From Sedimentisphaerales bacterium (lineage in GTDB: Bacteria > Planctomycetota > Phycisphaerae > Sedimentisphaerales > Anaerobacaceae), in NCBI GenBank assembly GCA_016936075.1, contig JAFGPS010000115.1:1-64000 (forward strand): a stretch of 64,000 nucleotides of DNA, written 5' to 3'. Below, one piece after another: positions 1 to 7,829 of the stretch. The notes under the pieces were generated by a model. It had not been told where the DNA came from. It made no database searches and saw only the letters and a program-made list of their open reading frames with translations. The first letter of the stretch is position 1; each line of letters begins with the position of its first letter. The position numbers and the translations under genes are program-made.

Positions 1-522
1 ACAAATTATAATGCGTTTTCGGTATTGTACCGCAGACACTATGACGCACTCTTTAGATATTGTGTTCATCGGTTGTTTGACAGGCATTTGGCAGAGGATA
101 TTACTTCGCAGGTTTTTTTGCGTGTAATCGAAAAATACAATACCTTCAGGGGGAATGAACAACAATTTCGAGGCTGGCTCTTTGTGATTGCGACTAATTT
201 GATAAACGAGCATTTACGAAAAGCCGCGGTTCATAAAAAAGCACAAAATTATCTGAAGGAAAATCCCAAAAAGCAAAATAATGATATAGAAGATAAAACT
301 GTAAAGCTGGAATCTCTAAAAAACGCAATTCATACATTAAAACCAAAGTATCAGACAATCATCACGTTATATTATTTTGAAAAAATGAAATGTGCCGAGA
401 TAGGCGAAGTAGTAGGAGCCAGTGCCGCTACAGTTCGGAGTCAATTATCAAGGGGCGTGGAAAAGCTGCGAAAAAAAATGAAAATTAAAGAAAATGCCTT
501 TCTTATGGGAGGTGACGAATAA
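1..522 (+). CDS. ECF-type RNA polymerase sigma factor, 5' end outside the window
   Basis: Extracytoplasmic-function sigma factor that would direct RNA polymerase to a dedicated promoter set. The frame is open from base 1, and the residues before the TTG at 25 (NAFSVLYRRHYDALF) already read as sigma region 2, so the gene starts left of the window and TTG 25 is not its start. Region 2 continues to about base 200 (core-binding LAEDITSQVF, then the RGWLFVIATN helix). Region 4 lies at the C-terminus (helix-turn-helix CAEIGEVVGASAATVRSQLSRG). The stop shares one base with the next ATG (TAATG), so the two genes are translationally coupled, as is usual for a sigma factor and its membrane regulator. 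The ECF subgroup cannot be assigned from this sequence. Confidence 0.9.
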   Translation, partial: TNYNAFSVLYRRHYDALFRYCVHRLFDRHLAEDITSQVFLRVIEKYNTFRGNEQQFRGWLFVIATNLINEHLRKAAVHKKAQNYLKENPKKQNNDIEDKTVKLESLKNAIHTLKPKYQTIITLYYFEKMKCAEIGEVVGASAATVRSQLSRGVEKLRKKMKIKENAFLMGGDE

Positions 523-3500
523 TGGAAAATAAAGAATTTGAAAAATATCTTAATAATATAGAATTCGATGACAAACCAGATTATCAGCATCGTGACAAAC
601 TCGAAAAGAAGCTTATTGTTTCTTTAGCCGAGAAATCTCGTAAAGAAGAAAATAAAAGTATTAGATTTGATAGAATATTTAAATTAGCCGCAGCGGCGTG
701 TTTAATTATCGCTATTGTGATTGGAGTAAAAATATATTTAAAAAAAGATTCAGGAACAATACATACTCCTAATATAAACCAGGAACAACTAATTGCAGAA
801 GAATTAATACAAGTACGACATATGATTGTAGCTAACGATTTCAAAGGTTTATATGATGTGCTTTCGGATGGGCAGTTCGAGAGCAAGATAGTCGCCGCTA
901 ATTTCCTTGCAAAGATGGGTAAGGTTCCTGAGTTGGTCAATATGCCTGCGCTTGAGAGTGTCTCAATGTATGCTGAAGGGGACTTGATACTTGATTGTGT
1001 AGGTGGTAGTTTAAGGCTTCGCTCTCTAAGGTCTAAGGAATGGTTAGAAGTAGAAAACCGAAAAATAAAGGTATATAAAAATCAAGATATAAAAGAAGCG
1101 GAACAGGTTCGTATTAAACATAACATTGATGAGATTCAGGAAGATTGGGAGCTGCACGAAATGGAATTTGCCAATCTTAGAGAACAACGGACTGATTTAG
1201 AAATAGAATTAGCTAAGCTGAACCAAAACACACAAGAGGACGAGATAAAGAAACTCAGGGAACGTCTTGTAAAGTATAATGAAATGCTCGATATTGTTGA
1301 TGATGCAGTATATGTTAGTATCGATGCTAATAATCTAAAATTAGATAATCCAAAATATCATCGTACTGCCATAGCTGAACTTCTGGATGGAAAAGTAAAA
1401 GTTGAATGGCACGGTCATATTGTCGAAGGAAATAGTGTTACTTTACTATATAACCTGGCGTCTGTTCTTACAGATGGGCCGCCAAAGCCTATGCCGGGCT
1501 GGAGAGAGCGTTTCGATGCAGTTTATTCGCTTAATGAAGGAGAAATTATTCGCTGGGTGCGTACACCATATATTCCTGAACGACAGATATACGCCACACA
1601 GGAATTACACTACTATTCATCAACAGATAATCCTCCACCGCCTGGCTATATGTCTTTTTTCTGGGATGGCGACAAGGTGCGTAACTGGGCTCTTATGATG
1701 AGTGAAGGTGGACTTGGTTCTGTATTTAGTGACATGGGATTTCAGCGTTATGAATATAAGATTGAATTGGAAAAATTACATGAGCTTTGTGGTGACTGGA
1801 TTATCCGAGAAAAAGCATCTAAGGAAGAAAAAATACTTGCACTTGAAAAGGTTCTGCAAAACGAATTAGATTCGCATATACAATTCGAAAAACGCAAAGA
1901 GTCTTGTGATTCTATAATAGTAAGCGGCCAATACAAATTTGTACCTTTAGAAAATGTCGAAAATCCGAATAGGATTTATATTTATACGGATTTATTTGAA
2001 GATTTTCCCGGTCCTGAACCGACAGATGTTGGCAGGACTAAAAATCTTGATGACATGCTCGAAATGATTGGTAATCATTTCAAAAGTACAGTTATTTTTG
2101 AATCAGAGAATTTGTCAAATATACGTGTTCCTTATTTCAATTCTCTTTCGTACGATCTTGCTATTGCCAATACTGAAACTGATGAAGAAAAAAGAACATT
2201 ATTGATTTCTGTCCTTGAAAATCTTTCAAAGCAAACGTCACTTCACTTCGAGTATGGCAAGAGTGAGATGGATGTCTGGTATATTACTGAACAAGAGGGT
2301 AATCAAATCCAGGGAAATATGGTTGAGCATGCAGTTAATGTTGATTCAATTAATGAAAATAAACATTCTGTTACAGTAAATGTAAAAAATCAGAAAAACG
2401 GAGAGCTGTTATCAAAAGTTATATATAAAATCACATCAAGTGATAATGAGGATAATGAAATTACTACCGGCGCTGCTGATGAAAACGGTCAATTTAAATA
2501 TAACTTATCACCGGGAGACTATAAATTATTTGCACAGGGTTGGAAGAACGGCCGGATATATCAGTTTACTAAAAACTTTTCAGTGGATTCTAATAATACT
2601 AATACAAACGTTGAAATTGAGATACTAACACGGCCAATCATTCACGGATGGCTCGTTGACTCCAATGATAATTTCCTACCGGGTACAGTAACTTTAGATG
2701 GTGATACAGTTGAAACGAATGAAAATGGTGAGTTTTTCATTCCAGAACCATGGTGGTTCCCGGGAGATAAGCCAACTATGTATGCTTTCGATAGTGATAA
2801 AAAACTTGGTTTTGCTTTCTTTTGGGACAGGGAAAATGATATGAATGATCTTGTAATTGTTTTGCAGCCTACCGCACAAATAAAAGGAAGAGTTATTGAT
2901 GTAAACGGACAGGGTTTAGGTGACATTGAACCCCAAATAGGGATTACAATACATGATCAGGGTTGGTTATACAGCAGTGAGAATCCTTGGACAACAAAGG
3001 TAGAAAAAGATGGACATTTTAAAATTGAAAATGTACCTGTCGGATTTAAAATGGTTGTTTCAATTGAAAAGCCAGGATATTATGGAAGTTGCGATCTTCC
3101 CGATCTCAATCCTGGGCAAATTCTGGAATTGGGTGATATAAAACTTAAAGCTAAACACGGTTTTGAAGATGGACAGACAGATTGGACTGGTATTTTAACT
3201 GGCTATGTGACAAACGAGACAGGTGAGCCAATGCAGGATATTCGTGTCTGGGCTGATGGCGCAGAAGGTGTATCTGAATATAGAACAGATTCTAACGGAT
3301 ACTTTCAGCTTGAGAATTTACCTAAAGACAAGATTACAAATGGTGGTTTGTATGCTGATGGATATGGTCATAATGGTTTCAAGCAATTAATAGATGGGAG
3401 CGAACTGAATATTCAGATTTTTCCGCAGGGTTGGGAACTTCTTAACAAACCTGCTCCTGATCTTTTAGTTGACAAGTGGCTCAATACAGAACCGGTTAAA

Positions 3501-3872
3501 TTGGAGCAATACAAAGAGAAAGTTATATTACTTCAGGTAGGAGTATTATTGCCACAATATCAAGATAAATTTGATATACTTCAGGATTTATTGAACAAAT
3601 ATAGCGACGAAGGGCTCCGTGTTATAGTTGTTCATGAGCCATTATATGTGACCTGGGCGGGAAAGGTTACTGAACAGGATATTCGTGACTTCATTAAGAA
3701 AAATGATATCAAATTCCCATTCGGTATTGATTATGATGGACAAAAATTATTTAATTTATATCAATCGAAAGTAACACCTGCTACATACCTAATCGATAAG
3801 AAAGGGATATTACGAATATCTCCTAAAAAGAATGAACTTGAAGAATGGATTAAGAAGTTCTTGGATGAGTAA
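522..3872 (+). CDS. Large membrane-anchored putative anti-sigma/sensor protein with CnaB-like domains and a redoxin-like C-terminus
   Basis: Protein of 1116 residues coupled to the preceding sigma gene, so probably its membrane regulator (inference from position). Visible layout: charged cytoplasmic N-terminus (1-50); one transmembrane helix at about 52-74; a charged coiled-coil stretch around 200-255; an STN-like segment near 510-600 (LDDMLEMIGNHFKSTVIF); four carboxypeptidase-regulatory/CnaB-like beta domains between about 610 and 950; and from about 970 a thioredoxin-fold AhpC/TSA-like domain (NKPAPDLLVDKW at its start, VTPATYLIDKKG near its end). The position where redoxins carry their catalytic cysteine reads VLLPQYQDK, so it is probably not a peroxidase or thiol reductase. 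No zinc anti-sigma HxxxCxxC motif was seen. The role as anti-sigma factor is therefore suggested by context, not proven. Confidence 0.7.
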   Translation: MENKEFEKYLNNIEFDDKPDYQHRDKLEKKLIVSLAEKSRKEENKSIRFDRIFKLAAAACLIIAIVIGVKIYLKKDSGTIHTPNINQEQLIAEELIQVRHMIVANDFKGLYDVLSDGQFESKIVAANFLAKMGKVPELVNMPALESVSMYAEGDLILDCVGGSLRLRSLRSKEWLEVENRKIKVYKNQDIKEAEQVRIKHNIDEIQEDWELHEMEFANLREQRTDLEIELAKLNQNTQEDEIKKLRERLVKYNEMLDIVDDAVYVSIDANNLKLDNPKYHRTAIAELLDGKVKVEWHGHIVEGNSVTLLYNLASVLTDGPPKPMPGWRERFDAVYSLNEGEIIRWVRTPYIPERQIYATQELHYYSSTDNPPPPGYMSFFWDGDKVRNWALMMSEGGLGSVFSDMGFQRYEYKIELEKLHELCGDWIIREKASKEEKILALEKVLQNELDSHIQFEKRKESCDSIIVSGQYKFVPLENVENPNRIYIYTDLFEDFPGPEPTDVGRTKNLDDMLEMIGNHFKSTVIFESENLSNIRVPYFNSLSYDLAIANTETDEEKRTLLISVLENLSKQTSLHFEYGKSEMDVWYITEQEGNQIQGNMVEHAVNVDSINENKHSVTVNVKNQKNGELLSKVIYKITSSDNEDNEITTGAADENGQFKYNLSPGDYKLFAQGWKNGRIYQFTKNFSVDSNNTNTNVEIEILTRPIIHGWLVDSNDNFLPGTVTLDGDTVETNENGEFFIPEPWWFPGDKPTMYAFDSDKKLGFAFFWDRENDMNDLVIVLQPTAQIKGRVIDVNGQGLGDIEPQIGITIHDQGWLYSSENPWTTKVEKDGHFKIENVPVGFKMVVSIEKPGYYGSCDLPDLNPGQILELGDIKLKAKHGFEDGQTDWTGILTGYVTNETGEPMQDIRVWADGAEGVSEYRTDSNGYFQLENLPKDKITNGGLYADGYGHNGFKQLIDGSELNIQIFPQGWELLNKPAPDLLVDKWLNTEPVKLEQYKEKVILLQVGVLLPQYQDKFDILQDLLNKYSDEGLRVIVVHEPLYVTWAGKVTEQDIRDFIKKNDIKFPFGIDYDGQKLFNLYQSKVTPATYLIDKKGILRISPKKNELEEWIKKFLDE

Positions 3873-3904
3873 ATAAATATTAATATAAGCGTATTAATTA
3901 TCAC

Positions 3905-3940
3905 AGGCCGGAATGAAAAAACACCGGCCTTTTTTGTTTT
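3905..3940 (+). terminator. Intrinsic terminator after the first sigma/regulator operon
   Basis: A 7-bp GC-rich stem (AGGCCGG at 3905-3911 with CCGGCCT at 3924-3930) is followed at once by TTTTTGTTTT. It lies 32 bases after the stop of the preceding gene, closing that operon. Confidence 0.9.
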
Positions 3941-3986
3941 ATGACGAAAATCTATATAAAATATTAGACTAAAAACAGTAAGGTGA

Positions 3987-4024
3987 TTGTATTATATATG
4001 GTGAACGATCGTTTTATAATACAA
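3987..4024 (+). promoter_or_regulatory. Inverted repeat overlapping a TATAAT box directly before a sigma gene
   Basis: TTGTATTATA (3987-3996) is repeated inverted as TATAATACAA (4015-4024) with an 18-base spacer. The right arm holds a perfect TATAAT at 4015-4020. Transcription from that box would begin near 4027, only a few bases before the ATG at 4031, which has no Shine-Dalgarno sequence; a nearly leaderless mRNA is possible. The repeat could be an operator or a hairpin. No good -35 is visible at 16-18 bp, so the promoter call is tentative. Confidence 0.4.
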
Positions 4025-4030
4025 TGAGAT

Positions 4031-4576
4031 ATGAAGATGCTTGAAGATAAGTTGCTTATCTGGAAAATCAGGTCTGGTGATGCAGCCGCAATTGCGCGAG
4101 TTTATGAGAAGTATAAGAATGTTCTTTTGAAAATCGCGTCAGGATTATTGAACCGGAACAGTATCGCTGAGGATGTAGTTCATGATGTATTTGTTAATCT
4201 GGCTAAATCGCATAGGAGTTTAAGACCCGAAGGAAATTTGAAAATCTATTTGGCCGTATGTGTCGCTAATCATGCCCGTAATGTGAACAAATCAGGGCAG
4301 CGGCTGGAATCAAGTAATCTCGACGATACAGAGTTGCTTGTATCGGATTCACAAGGGCCTGAACGCTGGATAATTCAGAATGAAGAACTTGATAAATTGA
4401 ACAATGCTCTTGCACAACTTCCTTATTCTCAGCGTGAAATAATAATTCTGCATGTGCATAGCGAAATGAAATTCAAAGATATAGCGAAATTACAGGATAT
4501 TTCAATAAATACGGCCCAGAGCAGGTACCGCTATGGATTTGAGAAATTACGCTCATTATTGAATGGTGAGGTTTAA
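4031..4576 (+). CDS. ECF-type RNA polymerase sigma factor (second module)
   Basis: Sigma-70 family protein of 181 residues, the usual ECF length. Region 2 spans about 20-85 (YEKYKNVLLKIASG, then AEDVVHDVFVNLAK, the core-binding part). Region 4 is at about 125-175 (LPYSQREIIILHVHSEMKF, then helix-turn-helix DIAKLQDISINTAQSRYRYG). A TGA in frame just upstream limits the start to ATG 4031 or ATG 4037. Neither has a ribosome binding site, and a TATAAT box ends 10 bases upstream of 4031. The next gene starts one base after the stop, so the pair is co-transcribed. Sequence similarity to the sigma factor at the left edge is low, so this is a separate regulatory module and not a local duplication. 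Confidence 0.9.
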   Translation: MKMLEDKLLIWKIRSGDAAAIARVYEKYKNVLLKIASGLLNRNSIAEDVVHDVFVNLAKSHRSLRPEGNLKIYLAVCVANHARNVNKSGQRLESSNLDDTELLVSDSQGPERWIIQNEELDKLNNALAQLPYSQREIIILHVHSEMKFKDIAKLQDISINTAQSRYRYGFEKLRSLLNGEV

Positions 4577-4577
4577 A

Positions 4578-5804
4578 ATGAAATCATCAGAAGAAATAAA
4601 AAAATTGATTAAAGATATTCCAATTAACACAAGCTCTGTAAAAGATAAACAAGTGCTTGATGATGTTATAAAAGCGATGGAAGAATCAAAAAAACAACCG
4701 GCTATTAAGCCGAATATATGGAGAATAATCATGCAAAGTAAAATAGTAAAATTAACAGCCGCTGCGGTAATACTGTTCGCTGTTATACTTGGGATCAACT
4801 TTTTAGGGATGCCAATTGACGGCGCGAGTACTGCATTTGCGGCAGCGATGGATAGTATAAAACAGGCAAGGACTTTTTCATGTACTGTAATTATGGAAGT
4901 TAATTATGAAGATAACAATAAACGAGGGACATATCTTAATAAGGATAAAGTAATGTTTAAGGAGCCTTATTGGAAACGTAAAGAGCAATTAACGTCACCT
5001 TGGCCGCAATATGTAGGAGAGATAACTATTCACGATTATGAAAAACGAAAGGAATTGTATCTCAGGCCTGCCATTAAAGAAGCGATACTTTATGACTTAA
5101 GCTCAAGTTATTATTTTGATGAGAAAACAGGTATTCTGAGCCTGACACAGCTTGATACTGGATTGCGTGATTATTTGATCGAGAAATCTGCAGGTACATT
5201 CGATGATCTTGGTGAAGTGGAACTTAATGGTAAAACTGTCTGGAAACTACAGGAAAAAAAGAAAAACAGGATTTGTACATTATGGATAAATCCTGAAACT
5301 AATTATCCTGTTCAAATTGAACTTAAATATGCTGGACATGAGGAATCACCAATACTTTATACTGAAATAAAAATAGATGAAGAACTCGACGATGAACTTT
5401 TCAGTTTGGCATACCCTGAAGATTATTATTTCAAAGACCTGGGAAATGGGGGTTGGGAAGATTATCAGAAAAAGTTGGTAGCAAAAATAATGAAATTGGG
5501 TTTGTTCTGTGTGATATATCGAGATAAATATGAAGGACAATTTCCAGATGAATTATCAAATCTTGCTGCTTCGGGAATTGTTACAGACGATGTACTGAAA
5601 AATTTATTAGCTCCACCTGATAATCCGGATGGATATCCTGTTTTCAAATATAATAAACCGGCAGAGGACTCGGATTGGGCGACTACAATAATATTGTACG
5701 AAGTGTATAACCAATGGCCGGAAGAGGGTGTTGTAACATGCTTTGTAGACGGTCATTCTGAAATTATCACAGATCAGAGCAAATTCGAGAAAATTATAAA
5801 ATAG
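4578..5804 (+). CDS. Membrane regulator with LolA/RseB-like sensor region and pseudopilin-like C-terminus
   Basis: Start chosen at ATG 4578 because GGTGAGG sits 6-12 bases upstream, overlapping the end of the sigma gene; the ATG at 4563 is in frame but lacks a site. The protein has about 408 residues: a cytoplasmic N-terminus of about 60, one transmembrane helix (KLTAAAVILFAVILGINFL, about 58-77), then a region resembling the LolA/RseB fold (ARTFSCTVIMEVNY through TLWINPETNYPVQIEL). This is the usual shape of a membrane anti-sigma sensor. The last 120 residues differ: KLGLFCVIYRDKYEGQFPDELSNL and a terminal VVTCFVDGHSEII strongly recall the globular part of planctomycete pseudopilins of the H-X9-DG type, without the pilin N-terminal helix. 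Anti-sigma function is inferred from gene order. Confidence 0.65.
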   Translation: MKSSEEIKKLIKDIPINTSSVKDKQVLDDVIKAMEESKKQPAIKPNIWRIIMQSKIVKLTAAAVILFAVILGINFLGMPIDGASTAFAAAMDSIKQARTFSCTVIMEVNYEDNNKRGTYLNKDKVMFKEPYWKRKEQLTSPWPQYVGEITIHDYEKRKELYLRPAIKEAILYDLSSSYYFDEKTGILSLTQLDTGLRDYLIEKSAGTFDDLGEVELNGKTVWKLQEKKKNRICTLWINPETNYPVQIELKYAGHEESPILYTEIKIDEELDDELFSLAYPEDYYFKDLGNGGWEDYQKKLVAKIMKLGLFCVIYRDKYEGQFPDELSNLAASGIVTDDVLKNLLAPPDNPDGYPVFKYNKPAEDSDWATTIILYEVYNQWPEEGVVTCFVDGHSEIITDQSKFEKIIK

Positions 5805-5881
5805 TTACTCAGTTTAAAAACGAATTTTGTATCAAGTGAATTTTTCTCGCTTGTAATTGCTCTATTGAGTATATTATCAGG

Positions 5882-6460
5882 ATGAGAATTATTGCAGGTA
5901 CAAAAAAAGGAATGAATTTATTCGGGCCGAAATCGATGGTTTCGAGGCCGATAACCGACAGGGTAAAGGAATCCCTGTTCAGTGTGTTGTATAAATATGA
6001 CCTGCCGGAAGGTGCAATATTAGCCGACCTGTTTTCCGGCGTTGGTTCGATGGGGCTGGAATCTTTGAGCAGGGGTGCGAAGTTTGTCACATTTGTCGAT
6101 AGGGATTGGAATATAGTTAAAATCCTCAAACAGAACATCGAAAAAGCTGGCTTCGTTGAGCAATCCCATGTTTTAAAAACAAGTGCGTTCAATGTTGAAC
6201 TGGAAATTGCGCCGGAAGGGGAAAAGTGTGACCTTGTTTTTGTTGATCCGCCTTATGTGAAAAGCAAAAAAAATGAGTATGGCTCACCTTTGGCTAAATT
6301 ATTGATTTCGCTTGGTGATAAAATTACATCTGAGGGTGTAGTCGTAGTCAGGACAAGTGATGATGTGGAGATTGAAGACAATTACGGCCAATTGCAGGTA
6401 GTCGAACGCCGGAAATGGGGGACAATGAATATATGTTTTTTGCGAGGTGAGGAGTCTTGA
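5882..6460 (+). CDS. rsmD: 16S rRNA (guanine(966)-N(2))-methyltransferase RsmD
   Basis: Methylates N2 of G966 in 16S rRNA using S-adenosylmethionine during 30S maturation. The 192-residue length matches the family. The N-terminus MRIIAGTKKG and SRPITDRVKESLFSVL are characteristic. The SAM site is ADLFSGVGSMGLESLSRGA (about 43-61), and the catalytic motif is DPPY (residues about 121-124) within LVFVDPPYVKSK. The gene overlaps the following nucleotidyltransferase gene by four bases, so they form one operon. The ribosome binding site is weak (CAGG immediately before the ATG). Confidence 0.95.
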   Translation: MRIIAGTKKGMNLFGPKSMVSRPITDRVKESLFSVLYKYDLPEGAILADLFSGVGSMGLESLSRGAKFVTFVDRDWNIVKILKQNIEKAGFVEQSHVLKTSAFNVELEIAPEGEKCDLVFVDPPYVKSKKNEYGSPLAKLLISLGDKITSEGVVVVRTSDDVEIEDNYGQLQVVERRKWGTMNICFLRGEES

Positions 6461-7665
6461 CCAATAGAGAAGCGGCTTTATACATTATAAAGAAACTGCA
6501 CAAAAGCGGCTATGAAGCTCTCCTCGCCGGCGGCTGCGTTCGGGATATGCTCCTGAGAAGGCGGGCCGTAGATTATGATGTAGCGACAAACGCTCATCCC
6601 AAAGAAGTGATTAAGCTTTTCAGGCGAACTCTCAAGGTTGGCGCAAAGTTTGGTGTTGTAATTGTCTTAATGGATAAAGTACAGGTAGAGGTCGCGACGT
6701 TTCGTTCCGAAGCAGGCTACGTTGACGGCAGACGGCCGAGCTCAGTTCAGTTTACTTCCGCATCAGAAGATGCCAGCCGGAGAGACTTTACCATAAACGG
6801 GATGTTTTATAATCCTCTTAAAAAAGAGGTGATAGATTATGTTCATGGTCAGAAGGACCTTAAGCGAAAAACTATTCGAACCATTGGTATTGCTGATGAG
6901 CGGTTTAGTGAGGATTACCTGCGAATGCTTCGAGCGGTCAGGTTTTCCACGCAAATTGGATTCAAAATAGAACCTGCCACATGGAAGGCGATTTGTAATA
7001 ACGCGAAAAAAATAAACAAAATCAGCGGCGAGCGAATTGCTATCGAGTTGGGATATATTCTTATAAATACGAACAGGGCGGCTGGAATATCAATGCTTGT
7101 AGAATGCGGTCTGGCAAAAGCGATTTTTCCCAATTTGACTGCGGCTCAAGCGAGTTACGGAATTCTTGTATTGAGTCAATTGCGAGGTAAAGTGGATTTT
7201 GCTTTTGCGATGGCGTGTTTGTTTAGTAATTGCGAAACTGAATTTGCACTGGAAGAATGCGAAATACTAAAATTGAGCAGGAATGATAATAAGCATATTC
7301 AGTTTCTACTCGAAAATAGAGGTAAATTGCTTGATTACGAAATGTCACTATCGAATTTGAAAAAGATTCTTGCTAAGCAGCATTTCCATGATTTGTTCGA
7401 GATGCAAAAGGCAATTCAAAAAGCAACTATTGGCGGAAGGAAAAGTATATCAGCTTTGATTAAACTTAATCGAAGAATTAAACTGTTGGGTGATATCGAA
7501 TTGCAACCGAAGCCGCTGCTTAACGGCCATGACCTGATTAAATTAGGTGCAGTTTCAGGCCCTTCATTAGGTAGATTAGCTAACGAACTTTATGTTGCGC
7601 AACTCGAAGGGCATGTGACAACAAAAGAGCAGGCAATTGAATGGGTAAAGCTGCGGCTTGCTTAA
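6457..7665 (+). CDS. CCA tRNA nucleotidyltransferase / poly(A) polymerase family protein
   Basis: Class II nucleotidyltransferase that adds CCA to tRNA 3' ends or polyadenylates RNA; the two activities cannot be separated from sequence alone. Start is TTG 6457, overlapping the rsmD stop and preceded by a strong GAGGTGAGGAG site. Motifs: LLAGGCVRDMLLRR (GGxxRD) at about 20-33, metal-binding DYDVA at 38-42, ASRRDFTINGMFYNP near 107-121, then ERFSEDYLRMLRAVRFSTQIGF, the RNA-binding head region. No C-terminal HD domain is seen; 402 residues fits the HD-less type. No other tRNA-maturation gene is nearby. Confidence 0.9.
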   Translation: MTNREAALYIIKKLHKSGYEALLAGGCVRDMLLRRRAVDYDVATNAHPKEVIKLFRRTLKVGAKFGVVIVLMDKVQVEVATFRSEAGYVDGRRPSSVQFTSASEDASRRDFTINGMFYNPLKKEVIDYVHGQKDLKRKTIRTIGIADERFSEDYLRMLRAVRFSTQIGFKIEPATWKAICNNAKKINKISGERIAIELGYILINTNRAAGISMLVECGLAKAIFPNLTAAQASYGILVLSQLRGKVDFAFAMACLFSNCETEFALEECEILKLSRNDNKHIQFLLENRGKLLDYEMSLSNLKKILAKQHFHDLFEMQKAIQKATIGGRKSISALIKLNRRIKLLGDIELQPKPLLNGHDLIKLGAVSGPSLGRLANELYVAQLEGHVTTKEQAIEWVKLRLA

Positions 7666-7700
7666 TAGAAAACTTGCAAACGATAATTAAAAATATAACC

Positions 7701-7788
7701 GGGTGGCAGCCTCTTCCTGATTTTTTCAGGAAGGGGATGGTAAACTTGCACCAAGCCATCCCCAAGCTTGCGCTTGAGGCTGCCACCC
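7701..7788. repeat. Cloverleaf-like palindromic intergenic element, full copy A
   Basis: An 88-bp element in the gap between the nucleotidyltransferase and maturase genes. The outer arms GGGTGGCAGCCTC (7701-7713) and GAGGCTGCCACCC (7776-7788) are perfect inverted repeats, and a second pair GGGGATGG / CCATCCCC closes a central loop. Each side carries its own small hairpin between these pairs (TTCCTGA-TTTTT-TCAGGAA on the left, AAGC-TTGC-GCTT on the right). The result folds as a four-way junction. The same arms recur at 49133-49226 and as half copies near 50061 and 50195. Confidence 0.85.
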
Positions 7789-7829
7789 GTCGAAGAAATA
7801 AATAATTAGAAATAAATTATGAGCTTTTC

